DNA of 64,000 nucleotides from Acidovorax defluvii (lineage in GTDB: Bacteria; Pseudomonadota; Gammaproteobacteria; Burkholderiales; Burkholderiaceae_C): assembly GCA_003268905.1 (NCBI GenBank), contig QLTU01000023.1, positions 1 to 64,000 of the forward strand. Direction: 5' to 3'. The notes beneath the pieces were generated by a model. The model was not told the origin of the DNA and made no database searches. It saw only the letters and a program-made list of their open reading frames with translations. Within the stretch, counting starts at the first letter, position 1. Each line of letters opens with the position of its first letter. Of this stretch, positions 55,046-62,859 are shown in pieces. Made by a program: the position numbers and the translations under genes.

Positions 55046-55546
55046 TCAGCCCGCCGGTGCGGGGGTTGGCGCCGAGCGGGCCTGCTCGAAGCGCGCGGCC
55101 AGCTCCTTGCGCAGCGATTTGCGCAGCAGTGCGGCGTCCCAGCGGCGGCGTTCGTCGGGCGTAGAAGGCGACAGGGGCGGCACCTTCACCGGCTTGCGCG
55201 CCTCGTCCACCGCCACCATCGTGAAAAAGCAGCTGTTCACATGCCGCACCACCTGCGAGCGGATGTCTTCGGCCACCACCTTGATGCCGACCTCCATCGA
55301 CGACGCGCCCGTGTAGTTGACGCTGGCCAGAAAAGTCACCAGCTCGCCCACATGAATGGGCTGCAAAAACATCACCTGGTCCACGCTCAACGTGACCACA
55401 TAGCAGGCCGAATAGCGGCTGGCGCACGAATAGGCCACCTGGTCGAGCAGCTTGAGAATCGCCCCGCCATGCACATTGCCCGAGAAGTTGGCCATGTCAG
55501 GAGACATCAGCACGGTCATGCTGAGTTGGTGCGAGGGGATATTCAT
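55046..55546 (-). CDS. Acyl-CoA thioesterase (hotdog fold, YciA-like)
   Basis: A 166-aa protein with the acyl-CoA thioesterase pattern VLMSPDMANFSGNVHGGAILKLLDQVAYSCASRYSA (GNVHGG catalytic region), then VTLSVDQVMFLQPIHVGELVTFLASV and a positively charged C-terminal tail. It hydrolyses acyl-CoAs to free acid and CoA in the cytoplasm. It converges with cobA. A GAGG-type ribosome site is not obvious; the ATG at 55546 is the first in frame. Confidence 0.9.
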   Translation of the reverse strand: MNIPSHQLSMTVLMSPDMANFSGNVHGGAILKLLDQVAYSCASRYSACYVVTLSVDQVMFLQPIHVGELVTFLASVNYTGASSMEVGIKVVAEDIRSQVVRHVNSCFFTMVAVDEARKPVKVPPLSPSTPDERRRWDAALLRKSLRKELAARFEQARSAPTPAPAG

Positions 55547-55898
55547 GCCAGGATTTTAGAGGGCACCCTGCCCGTGCGGATGCGCAGCCAGCGCCCGCTG
55601 CTTCCCCGAATATCTGAACACGCCACACCCGCGCAAAAGCTAGGGCGTGGCGGTGATACGCAACGCCATGCTGGTGGCCATTGCCATTGCCGTTGCAAAT
55701 GCCGTGAAGACGGCGTGCCCAAAGGATTCATCCAGCGGTTCAGGTTTTCGCTTGCCTGAAAGTGGATAGACATTGGCGCAGGCGCCTGTCTCTCACTTGA
55801 CGCCTGCCCGGTGTAAACCCTTGGGCGGCAAGCGCCGGGCGCTCCTACCATCGCCGCACGTTGCGGCCACGTTGGCCGACATCTGAAGGAGCTACTTG
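55547..55898. other. Gap between the thioesterase and binding protein genes
   Basis: No gene is supported in these 352 bp. A short run of GCCATT/GCCGTT units lies near 55676-55700, and a GGCGC/GCGCC stem (55775-55786) near the right side. CAGG/CCTG at 55741-55757 may form a further weak hairpin. AAGGAG close to 55886 is the ribosome site of the next gene. Confidence 0.5.
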
Positions 55899-57074
55899 AT
55901 GATGAACCACGATGCGACGCCCACTGGCCACGGCCTCCCACTGGCGCGCCGCCGCAGCCTGGTGCTGGCACTGGCGGGCAGCGCGGCCTTGGCGGCACTG
56001 CCCGCGGGCGCACAACCGGCTGCAGGAAAGGGCGACCTCCTCATCGGCCGTTCGACCGCCCTGACGGGTGGGATGGCTCCGTTTCTTGCGCCCCTCCACG
56101 AGGGGCAGGAGGCCGCCATCGCAGACGCCAATGCCAAAGGGGGTATCGGCGGCCGCAAGATCCGGTTGGTGTCGCTGGACGACGGGTTCGACCCGCGCCG
56201 TAGGCTGGAAAACGCCAAACAGCTGAACGAAAAAGACGGCGTACTGGCCTTGTTGGGCGTGTCGGGCACTTCACAGGTGATGACGCTGCTGCCCTATCTG
56301 GCGCAAGCCAAATTACCACTGATCGGCGTGTATACCGGCTCCCCCGCCATCCGCGCGCAGCAGCACCCCTACCTGTTCACCACCCGGGCCAGCTACGCTG
56401 ATGAGCTGGTCAAGATCGTGCGCAACCTGGTGGCGGTGCAATCGTCACGCATCGGGGTGGCCTTCGAAAACAACGATTTTGGCAAGCTGCTGCTGCCGCT
56501 TGTCGAAAAAACCATTGCTGCCGAAGGCGCATCTTTGGCGGGCACACATGCGCTGGCCGCCGCCGGAGAAGATGCCAACGAAGCCGCCAAAGCCCTGGCC
56601 GCCCAGAGACCGCAGGCAGTGCTGCTGATAGCGGCAGGGCCGCCTGTTGTGGCCTACGTGCGGGCGCATCGGGCCCATCTGGGTGTGCCGGTGTACACCT
56701 TGTCACTGGGCGCGGGCACCGCCATGCTCAAGGCGCTGGGAGAGGACGCACGTGGCCTGGCCGTGGCGCGTACCGGCCCGTCCCCCAGCAAACCCACCAT
56801 CCAGCTCACGCGCGACTTCCAGGCGTCCATGAAGCACCATGACAAGCCCGTGGATTACGACCGCTATACCGGCTACATGGACGCCCGCGTGCTGATCGAA
56901 GGCCTGCGCGCTGCGGGGCCGGGGGTTACGCGCGCCAGTCTGGTACAGGGCATGGAAAGCCTGGGCAACCTCGACCTGGGCGGTTATGCCTACCAGTTCA
57001 GCCCGCAGAACCACCATGGCTCCAACTATGTGGACATTGCCGTGGTGGGGTCGGGCGGGGTCTTCAGGCAATAG
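55899..57074 (+). CDS. ABC transporter substrate-binding protein, LivK type (orphan)
   Basis: The product is 391 aa with AAGGAG before the ATG at 55899. The signal peptide starts after ARRRSLVLALAGSAALAALPAGAQP; the two arginines are followed by SLVL, so Sec export is more likely than Tat. The mature part has the branched-chain/amide binding fold: LIGRSTALTGGMAPFLAPLHEGQEAAIADANAKGGIGGRKIRLVSLDDG, later GVSGTSQVMTLLPYLAQAKLPLIGVYTG. No transporter genes are nearby. It is not close in sequence to the protein at 9766-11112. Confidence 0.88.
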   Translation: MMNHDATPTGHGLPLARRRSLVLALAGSAALAALPAGAQPAAGKGDLLIGRSTALTGGMAPFLAPLHEGQEAAIADANAKGGIGGRKIRLVSLDDGFDPRRRLENAKQLNEKDGVLALLGVSGTSQVMTLLPYLAQAKLPLIGVYTGSPAIRAQQHPYLFTTRASYADELVKIVRNLVAVQSSRIGVAFENNDFGKLLLPLVEKTIAAEGASLAGTHALAAAGEDANEAAKALAAQRPQAVLLIAAGPPVVAYVRAHRAHLGVPVYTLSLGAGTAMLKALGEDARGLAVARTGPSPSKPTIQLTRDFQASMKHHDKPVDYDRYTGYMDARVLIEGLRAAGPGVTRASLVQGMESLGNLDLGGYAYQFSPQNHHGSNYVDIAVVGSGGVFRQ

Positions 57075-57094
57075 CCCCCTGATCGCGGGCGACA

Positions 57095-58372
57095 ATGGCG
57101 GCCCCGCTACCGCTGCCTAAAACCCCTGTGACCCTCGCTTCCCTTGTTTTTGATGTTGTCATCATCGGCGCCGGTGCCGCCGGCCTGTTCTGTGCAGGCC
57201 AGGCAGGCCAGCGCGGGTTGAAAGCCTTGCTCATCGACCACGCCGACAAGGTGGCCGAGAAGATCCGCATCTCGGGCGGTGGGCGCTGCAACTTCACCAA
57301 CCGCGACCTGGACCCCGCCGCGCCGCACAAGCACTTCGTGGGGCAAAACCCGCAGTTTTGCCGCTCGGCGCTGTCGCGCTACACACCGGCCGATTTCATT
57401 GCGCTGGTGCAAAAGCACGGCATCGCCTTTCACGAAAAACACAAGGGCCAGCTGTTTGCCGACCGCTCGGCCGAGGACATCATCGCCATGCTGCTGGCCG
57501 AATGCGCAGCCGGTGGCGTCACGCACTGGCAGCCTTGCCGGGTTAAAAATATAGCCTTTTTGGCCTCTGGCGCTTATCCAGAAAGCGCCAGCAGCTATCA
57601 AATTGATACTGACCGCGGCACGGTGCAGGCCCGCTCGGTGGTCATTGCCACGGGTGGGCTGTCGATCCCCAAGATCGGCGCGACGGACTTTGGCTACCGG
57701 CTGGCGCAGCAGTTCAATATCCCGCTGGTCGAGCGCCGCCCCGGCCTCGTGCCCCTGACGTTTGACGGCGCGGGCTGGGCGCCGTATGCGCAGCTGGCCG
57801 GACTGGCGCTGCCGGTGCAGATCAGCACCGGCGCCAAGAGGTCCCGCATGGCGTTTGACGAAGACCTGCTGTTCACCCACCGCGGCCTGTCGGGCCCGGC
57901 GGTGCTGCAGATATCCAGCTACTGGCAAGAGGGCACGCCGCTGGCCATCAACCTGGCGCCCACGGTGGACCTGCCCGCCGCGCTGGCGCAGGCCAAGGCG
58001 CGATCGCGCAAACTCATCGCCAACGAGCTGGCCACACTGGTGCCAAGCCGCCTGGCCGACACCTGGGCCCAGCGCGAGGCCGACTGGCAACGCCCCATCA
58101 ACGAGGCCACCGACAAGGCCATGGCCCGGCTGGCCGAGCAACTGGCACGCTGGGAGCTCACCCCCACCGGCACCGAGGGCTACAAGAAGGCCGAAGTCAC
58201 GTTGGGTGGCATCGACACCCGCGCGCTCTCGCAGCAGACGATGGAGTGCAAAACCCAGCCCGGGCTGTACTTCATTGGTGAGGTGGTGGATGTGACGGGC
58301 TGGCTGGGCGGCTACAACTTTCAGTGGGCCTGGGCCAGTGCACATGCTTGCGCCCAAGCGCTGCCTGCTTGA
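57095..58372 (+). CDS. NAD(P)/FAD-dependent oxidoreductase, HI0933/YhiN family
   Basis: A 425-aa flavoprotein: the FAD-binding VVIIGAGAAGLFCAGQAGQRGLKALLIDHADKVAEKIRISGGGRCNFTN is the hallmark of the HI0933 (TIGR00275) family, and GLSGPAVLQISSYW plus VDVTGWLGGYNFQWAWASAHACAQAL complete it. Its reaction is unknown. Residues ~151-172 (KNIAFLASGAYPESASSYQIDTD) are encoded by type A repeat A9; this stretch lies in a loop between domains. Alternative start GTG near 57128 would drop 11 residues. Confidence 0.92.
   Translation: MAAPLPLPKTPVTLASLVFDVVIIGAGAAGLFCAGQAGQRGLKALLIDHADKVAEKIRISGGGRCNFTNRDLDPAAPHKHFVGQNPQFCRSALSRYTPADFIALVQKHGIAFHEKHKGQLFADRSAEDIIAMLLAECAAGGVTHWQPCRVKNIAFLASGAYPESASSYQIDTDRGTVQARSVVIATGGLSIPKIGATDFGYRLAQQFNIPLVERRPGLVPLTFDGAGWAPYAQLAGLALPVQISTGAKRSRMAFDEDLLFTHRGLSGPAVLQISSYWQEGTPLAINLAPTVDLPAALAQAKARSRKLIANELATLVPSRLADTWAQREADWQRPINEATDKAMARLAEQLARWELTPTGTEGYKKAEVTLGGIDTRALSQQTMECKTQPGLYFIGEVVDVTGWLGGYNFQWAWASAHACAQALPA
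57547..57609 (+). repeat. Type A repeat, copy A9, inside the HI0933-type gene
   Basis: AAAAATATAGCC, TGGCCTCTGGCGCTTATCC, then AAGCGCCAG and CAGCTATCAAATTGATA. The stem CTGGCGCTT (57567-57575)/AAGCGCCAG (57583-57591) is perfect over 9 bp; where other copies have A-T pairs this one has G-C pairs on both sides. Translated in frame. Confidence 0.8.
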
Positions 58373-58396
58373 AATTTGCCGCAGCCGGGCTATAAT
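58369..58396 (+). promoter_or_regulatory. Sigma-70 promoter of rpsU
   Basis: TTGAAA (58369-58374) and TATAAT (58391-58396) are separated by 16 bp. The -35 box overlaps the stop codon region of the flavoprotein gene. The rpsU start is 128 bp downstream, so the mRNA has a long leader. Confidence 0.85.
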
Positions 58397-58523
58397 CTCT
58401 GGCTTTGCTGGCAATGCCCCGTCGGCCAAATACTAGTTACAGACGGGGAAACCGCTACGTATGGTCTTGAGGCCCGATCTCCCCAAGCCCCTCTGCGAGC
58501 AACATTTTGGAAAACATTAGCTA

Positions 58524-58736
58524 ATGACTACGATCCGCGTAAAAGAAAACGAACCCTTTGACGTTGCACTGCGTCGCTTCAAGCGCACCATTGAAAAGCT
58601 CGGCCTGCTGACCGACCTGCGCGCCCGTGAGTTCTACGAAAAGCCCACCGCCGAGCGCAAGCGCAAGAAGGCAGCCGCCGTGAAGCGCCACTACAAGCGC
58701 GTTCGCAGCATGCAACTGCCCAAGAAGATGTACTGA
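58524..58736 (+). CDS. rpsU: 30S ribosomal protein bS21
   Basis: A 70-aa basic protein, [27 protein letters not shown]..., ending [26 protein letters not shown], the standard bS21. It helps initiate translation through the 30S platform. The downstream order rpsU-yqeY is widespread in proteobacteria. Confidence 0.98.
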
Positions 58737-58770
58737 TCTTCCGGATCCCAAGCCTGCTTGGGTCCCAGAA

Positions 58771-58805
58771 CCCGCGCTAGGGACGCCAAGCGCGGGTTTT
58801 TGTTT
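58771..58805 (+). terminator. Terminator of rpsU
   Basis: CCCGCGCT pairs with AGCGCGGG around a 10-base loop, and TTTTTGTTTTT follows. A second stem, CCCAAGC/GCTTGGG (58747-58763), lies just upstream. Confidence 0.88.
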
Positions 58806-58809
58806 TTGC

Positions 58810-58909
58810 GGGTCTGCACAAAGCCCCTCTGGCGTCGTTGCAGCGCCTTGCCGTAGCAAAACTACTGTCTGCGGCGCTGCGCCTAGCCAGAGGGGCTTTG
58901 TGCAAACCC
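58810..58909. repeat. Type B cruciform-like inverted repeat, copy B2
   Basis: TGCACAAAGCCCCTCTGGC (58815-58833) is the exact reverse complement of 58886-58904; GGGT and ACCC extend it. The inner part CTTGCCGTA...TACTGTCTGCG...GCCTAGCC is the reverse complement of the B1 core. The outer arms share no sequence with those of B1 apart from TGCA(C/A). It lies between rpsU and yqeY. Confidence 0.9.
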
Positions 58910-58941
58910 TCCGACTCTGTCTTACTAAAAAGGAAGCCGCC

Positions 58942-59388
58942 ATGAGCCTCAAGGACCAGATCACCGAAGACATGAAAACCGCCATGCGCGCCAAGGACAG
59001 CGAGCGCCTGGGCACCATCCGCCTGCTGCAGGCCGCGATGAAGCAAAAGGAAGTGGACGAGCGCGTCGTGCTGGACGATGTCGCCGTGGTCGCCATCGTG
59101 GACAAGCTCATCAAGCAGCGCAAAGACAGCATCACCGCCTTTGAAGGCGCGGGCCGCCAGGACCTGGCTGACAAGGAAAAGTCCGAAATGGCCGTGCTGC
59201 AGGCCTACCTGCCCGAGCGGATGTCGGCCGAGGAAACCCTGGCCGCCGTGAAAGCCATCGTGGCCGAACTGGGCGCCGCCGGCCCCGGCGACATGGGCAA
59301 GGTTATGGGCGTGGTCAAGACCCGCCTGGCCGGCAAGGCCGACATGGGCCAGGTCTCGGCCGCTGTGAAGGCTGCGCTGGCGGGCTGA
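58942..59388 (+). CDS. yqeY: GatB/YqeY domain-containing protein
   Basis: A 148-aa protein, MSLKDQITEDMKTAMRAKDSERLGTIRLLQAAMKQKEVDER..., ending with the C-terminal helix bundle GDMGKVMGVVKTRLAGKADMGQVSAAVKAALAG also found in GatB. It may act as a tRNA-related or amidotransferase-like helper; no enzyme activity is established. ATG at 58942 with AGGAAG upstream. It follows rpsU, separated by the type B element. Confidence 0.94.
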   Translation: MSLKDQITEDMKTAMRAKDSERLGTIRLLQAAMKQKEVDERVVLDDVAVVAIVDKLIKQRKDSITAFEGAGRQDLADKEKSEMAVLQAYLPERMSAEETLAAVKAIVAELGAAGPGDMGKVMGVVKTRLAGKADMGQVSAAVKAALAG

Positions 59389-59437
59389 AAGATAGAGAGC
59401 GCCCCCAGCTGACCACGCAACGGTCAGTATTATTTTG

Positions 59438-59481
59438 ATAGCTGCCAGCGCTTGATAAACAAGCGCTGGCAGCTATTTTTG
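59438..59481 (+). terminator. Type A repeat, copy A10: perfect 17-bp hairpin ending in Ts, terminator of yqeY
   Basis: ATAGCTGCCAGCGCTTG (59438-59454) pairs perfectly with CAAGCGCTGGCAGCTAT (59460-59476) around ATAAA, then TTTTTGCTTTT follows. It is a type A repeat in which the stem has been extended through the AGCTAT block on both sides. It ends 88 bp after yqeY and should stop transcription efficiently. Confidence 0.85.
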
Positions 59482-59791
59482 CTTTTATTTCGCGGGCCCT
59501 GCAGCGCCAGCGCTGCCGCAGTCTGCGGACGCCATCAAGACGGCGGCACACGCCGGATCAGGGGCACGGCCAATACCACGGAGGTTGGAGCGGCGATGAC
59601 GGGGGCAGGCAAGGTCGAAGCGTTGGTATGTGTCGGCGGACCAGGCCGAGCAGCCCATTGCCCGCGTGGTGCGCATGCATGACCGGGTGCGTGGCACGAT
59701 GCCGGGGTAGCCCAGCAACCTCCAAGAGCACAGCTTCGATTTCAAGCCAAATAGCCTGACTATGTACATACCTCAGGCCTCTGTCTCCAAT

Positions 59792-59863
59792 CCGTTCGGG
59801 CTGAGCCTGTCGAAGCCAGGGCGCCCTTGGCCAACAGCCCTTCGACAGGCTCAGGGCGAACGG
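59792..59863. repeat. REP-like inverted repeat (CTTCGACAGGCTCAG type)
   Basis: CCGTTCGGGCTGAGCCTGTC (59792-59811, continuing GAAG) is mirrored at 59840-59863 by CTTCGACAGGCTCAGGGCG plus AACGG. This sequence type is a common proteobacterial REP/BIME-like element. No REP-associated transposase (RAYT) is in the window. Confidence 0.85.
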
Positions 59864-59890
59864 GTCTATCTGAGGAAAATATCCAATCAG

Positions 59891-59945
59891 GCCAAACAGG
59901 CCTCTAGCGCTCATATAGCAAGCGCTGACAGCTATCAAAACAAAA
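59891..59945 (+). repeat. Type A repeat, copy A11
   Basis: AGGCCAAACAGGCCTCT, stem AGCGCT(c)/(c)AAGCGCT, then GACAGCTATCAAAACAAAAG. It runs directly into the terminator at 59941-59966. Confidence 0.82.
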
Positions 59946-59966
59946 GCAGCCCAAAGGCTGCTTTTG
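59941..59966. terminator. Bidirectional Rho-independent terminator before pmbA
   Basis: CAAAAGCAGCC (59941-59951) pairs perfectly with GGCTGCTTTTG (59956-59966) around CAAA. The A and T runs on both sides allow termination in both directions, ending pmbA from the right and any read-through from the left. Confidence 0.9.
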
Positions 59967-59992
59967 TTCTGGATGGCCAGTAGGGACAGGGC

Positions 59993-61435
59993 TCAGCTGC
60001 CGGCCACTTTCATGCGGTTCACCAGGATGGAACCCACCGTTTTGGCACCATAGCTGTAGGCATCGGCACCCACCGCTTCAATGCCCTTGAGCATGTCTTT
60101 CAGGTTGCCGGCAATGGTGATCTCGTGCACGGGGAAGGCAATCTTGCCGTTCTCCACCCAGAAGCCGCTGGCGCCACGCGAATAGTCGCCCGTGACGTAG
60201 TTCACGCCCTGGCCCATCAGCTCCACCACAAACAGGCCGGTGCCCAGCTTTTGCAGCATGGCATCGAGGTTGTCGCTGCTTTGGGTGAGGCGCGAGGTGA
60301 GTGTGAGGTTGTGCGAGCCGCCTGCATTGCCCGTGGTCTTCATGCCCAGCTTGCGTGCCGAGTAGCTGCTGAGGAAATAGCCCTGCACCCGCCCGCCCTG
60401 CACCACCTTGCGTGGCGCCACGCGCACGCCTTCTTCGTCAAAAGGCGAGCTGCCCTTGCCGCGCAGCACAAACGGGTCTTCCAGAATATCGATGTGCTTG
60501 GGAAACACCATCTTGCCCAGCGAGTCAAGCAAAAAGCTGCTCTTGCGGTAAAGCGAGCCCCCACTGACGGCCTGCACAAAACCACCCAGCAGGCCTGCAG
60601 CCAGGGTGGATTCAAACAGCACCGGGCACTGGGTGGTGGCAATCTTGCGGCTGCCCAGGCGGCTCAATGCGCGCTGGGCGGCATAGCGGCCCACGGCCTC
60701 GGGCGAGGCCAGTTCGGCCGCGTCGCGCTCGGAGCTGTACCACGCATCGCGCTGCATCTCGGCATTGCGGCCGGGCAACGAGGCGATGGGTGACACCGAA
60801 AAGCTGTGGCGCGAGCTGGCATAACCGCCGCGAAAGCCGCGCGTGTGGGCGCTGAAAAAATGGCTTTGCTGGGCCGACACGCCAGCGCCCTCGCTGTTGG
60901 TGATGCGGCGGCTGGTCTTGAGCGCGGCGGCCTCGCACTCCATGGCCAGGCGTGCTGCCTGCTCGCTGTCGATGGCCCAGGGGTGGAACAAATCGAGGTC
61001 GCGGTGGGTGTCGGGGGGCGCAATATCGTCGGCATCGGGCAGACCGGCCATGGGGTCTTCGGCGGTGAAACGGGCGATGTCGTAGGCGGCCTGCACGGTC
61101 TGCTCGATGGCCTTGTCCGAAAAGTCGGAGGTGCTGGCATTGCCGCGGCGATGGCCGATATAAACCGTGACGCCCAGCGACTTGTCGCGGTTGCGCTCCA
61201 CGTTCTCCAGCTCGCCCTTGCGCACGCTGACCGACAGGCCGCAGCCCTCGGACGCCTCGGCGCCCGCGTCGGTGGCGCCCAGCTTTTTGGCGTGGGCCAG
61301 GGCACGGTCCACCAGGTCCTCAAAGAACGGGCGGCTGTAGCTGAAACCGCGTTCCGGGGCGGGGGAAGTGGCAGGGGCTTGCGCGGCGGCCGGGGCGCTG
61401 GGGGCGCGCGCGGCGCGTTTGGTGGGTTTATTCAT
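59993..61435 (-). CDS. pmbA: TldE/PmbA family protein (metalloprotease partner)
   Basis: A 480-aa protein from the ATG at 61435 with a basic, Ala/Pro-rich N-terminal stretch of ~30 residues. Family regions are LVDRALAHAKKLGATDAGAEASEGCGLSVSVRKGELENVERNRDKSLGVTVYIGHRRGNASTSDFS, SSYSARKLGMKTTGNAGGSHNLTLT and the C-terminal LFVVELMGQGVNYVTGDYSRGASGFWVENGKIAFPVHEITIAGNLKDM. With TldD it degrades or processes unfolded peptides such as microcin B17 precursor and CcdA. The HExxxH zinc motif belongs to TldD and is not here. It is divergent from yjgA, 64 bp apart. Confidence 0.95.
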   Translation of the reverse strand: MNKPTKRAARAPSAPAAAQAPATSPAPERGFSYSRPFFEDLVDRALAHAKKLGATDAGAEASEGCGLSVSVRKGELENVERNRDKSLGVTVYIGHRRGNASTSDFSDKAIEQTVQAAYDIARFTAEDPMAGLPDADDIAPPDTHRDLDLFHPWAIDSEQAARLAMECEAAALKTSRRITNSEGAGVSAQQSHFFSAHTRGFRGGYASSRHSFSVSPIASLPGRNAEMQRDAWYSSERDAAELASPEAVGRYAAQRALSRLGSRKIATTQCPVLFESTLAAGLLGGFVQAVSGGSLYRKSSFLLDSLGKMVFPKHIDILEDPFVLRGKGSSPFDEEGVRVAPRKVVQGGRVQGYFLSSYSARKLGMKTTGNAGGSHNLTLTSRLTQSSDNLDAMLQKLGTGLFVVELMGQGVNYVTGDYSRGASGFWVENGKIAFPVHEITIAGNLKDMLKGIEAVGADAYSYGAKTVGSILVNRMKVAGS

Positions 61436-61499
61436 AGCGGCGGCTATGATACTTGCCGCTGTGGTGCGCGCTGCGCCACCTCTCTCTTTGCCCCCACCC

Positions 61500-62168
61500 A
61501 TGTCACGCAAACCCAAAAAAGGCTACTTTGTGCGAGGCCAGTTCGTTGCCGAAGGCAGCGAACTGGACATTCAGCTCAAGGCCGAACTCAAAGGCACGCC
61601 CGATGCCAGCCGTACCGATCTCAAACGCGAAAGCGATGAACTGCAAGACCTGGGCAAAGAGCTGCTAACGCTTCGCACCGACCTGTTCGAAGCCGTGGGC
61701 CTGCCCGACAAGCTGGTGGACGCCCTGGCCGAAGCCAAGCGCATCACCAACTTTGAAGGCAAGCGCCGCCAGATGCAGTATGTGGGCAAGCTCATGCGCA
61801 AGCTTGAACCCGAGCTGGTGCAGGCCGCACGGCAGGCACTGGAGGAGCAGCACAAGGGATCGGCCAGCGAAAAACTCTCGCTGCACCTGGCCGAGCACTG
61901 GCGTGACCGGCTGATTGCCGACGACGCTGCCCTGGCCCCCTGGATGGCCGAGCACCCCGACACCGATACCCAGCAACTGCGCGCGCTGATCCGCCAGGCA
62001 CGCAAGGATGCAACCCCGGCCGGCAAGACCGCCAACGTTCAGGTCTCCGAGGGCCTGGCACCGCGCAAGGGCCGCGCCTACCGCGAGCTGTTCCAACTGG
62101 TGCGCGGGCATCTGGGCGGTGCGGCCGGTGAAGACAACACCCCCGAAGACGAGGACCACGATGAGTGA
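61500..62168 (+). CDS. yjgA: Ribosome biogenesis factor YjgA/DarP (DUF615)
   Basis: A 222-aa protein that begins MSRKPKKGYFVRGQFV. The conserved part has LVDALAEAKRITNFEGKRRQMQYVGKLMRKL and HWRDRLIADDAALAPWMAEHPDTDTQQLRALIRQARKD. Such proteins bind late 50S assembly intermediates. The tail is acidic (AAGEDNTPEDEDHDE). It is transcribed with mog, overlapping it by 8 bp, and divergent from pmbA; the pairing pmbA-yjgA is conserved in proteobacteria. Confidence 0.94.
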   Translation: MSRKPKKGYFVRGQFVAEGSELDIQLKAELKGTPDASRTDLKRESDELQDLGKELLTLRTDLFEAVGLPDKLVDALAEAKRITNFEGKRRQMQYVGKLMRKLEPELVQAARQALEEQHKGSASEKLSLHLAEHWRDRLIADDAALAPWMAEHPDTDTQQLRALIRQARKDATPAGKTANVQVSEGLAPRKGRAYRELFQLVRGHLGGAAGEDNTPEDEDHDE

Positions 62169-62754
62169 AGCGCTCCACGACCCGGTCAAGATCGGCATCG
62201 TCTCGATCAGCGACCGCGCCAGCACCGGCGTGTATGAAGACAAGGGCCTGCCGGCCCTGCAGGACTGGCTCACCCGCGCCCTGCGCAACCCCATCAGCTT
62301 TGAGCCCCGCCTGATCCCCGACGAGCAGGACACCATCAGCGCCACGCTGATCGCACTGGTCAACGAGGGCTGCAGCCTGGTGCTGACGACCGGCGGCACC
62401 GGCCCTGCCCTGCGCGACGTGACGCCCGAGGCCACGCTGGCCGTGGCGCACAAGGAGATGCCGGGCTTTGGCGAGCAGATGCGCCAGATCAGCCTGAAGT
62501 TCGTGCCCACCGCCATCCTGTCGCGCCAGGTCGCCGTGGTGCGCGACCAGAGCCTCATCATCAACCTGCCCGGTCAACCCAAGGCGATTGCCGAAACGCT
62601 GGAAGGGCTCAAGGATGCGGCCGGCGCGCAACTGGTGCCGGGCATCTTTGCCGCCGTGCCCTATTGCATCGACCTGATTGGCGGGCCTTACCTCGAAACG
62701 CGCGACGAGGTCTGCAAGGCCTTCCGCCCCAAATCGGCGGTGCGTACCCGCTGA
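62161..62754 (+). CDS. mog: Molybdopterin adenylyltransferase
   Basis: A 197-aa MogA protein: KIGIVSISDRASTGVYEDKGLPALQDWL at the start, VLTTGGTGPALRDVTPEATLAV as the MPT-binding TGGTG motif, and INLPGQPKAIAETLEGL near the end. It adenylates molybdopterin before Mo insertion. The product is needed for the molybdenum cofactor of NasA elsewhere in the window, but the gene itself is in a housekeeping operon. The start overlaps the yjgA stop by 8 bp. Confidence 0.96.
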   Translation: MSEALHDPVKIGIVSISDRASTGVYEDKGLPALQDWLTRALRNPISFEPRLIPDEQDTISATLIALVNEGCSLVLTTGGTGPALRDVTPEATLAVAHKEMPGFGEQMRQISLKFVPTAILSRQVAVVRDQSLIINLPGQPKAIAETLEGLKDAAGAQLVPGIFAAVPYCIDLIGGPYLETRDEVCKAFRPKSAVRTR

Positions 62755-62859
62755 GGTCGCAAGCCTTTTTCAGATACCTGAGCAGCCCACTCAAGCGTCG
62801 CAACGCCACGGACATGTGGACAGCGTAAGATGACACTTTCACACGCAAGGAGCACACCC

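Larger units (their letters stand above)
59389..59992. other. Repeat-rich 600-bp gap between yqeY and pmbA
   Basis: The stretch holds type A copies A10 and A11, a REP-like inverted repeat and a terminator, and leaves 59485-59790 unexplained. In that part an open frame on the minus strand (about 95 codons) has no ribosome site and an Arg/Cys-rich composition unlike a conserved protein. It could be the eroded remnant of a gene. Confidence 0.6.

Noticed and set aside
59485-59769. 95-codon minus-strand open frame
   Set aside because: No ribosome site, no recognisable family, Arg/Cys-rich composition; listed only as an unexplained gap.
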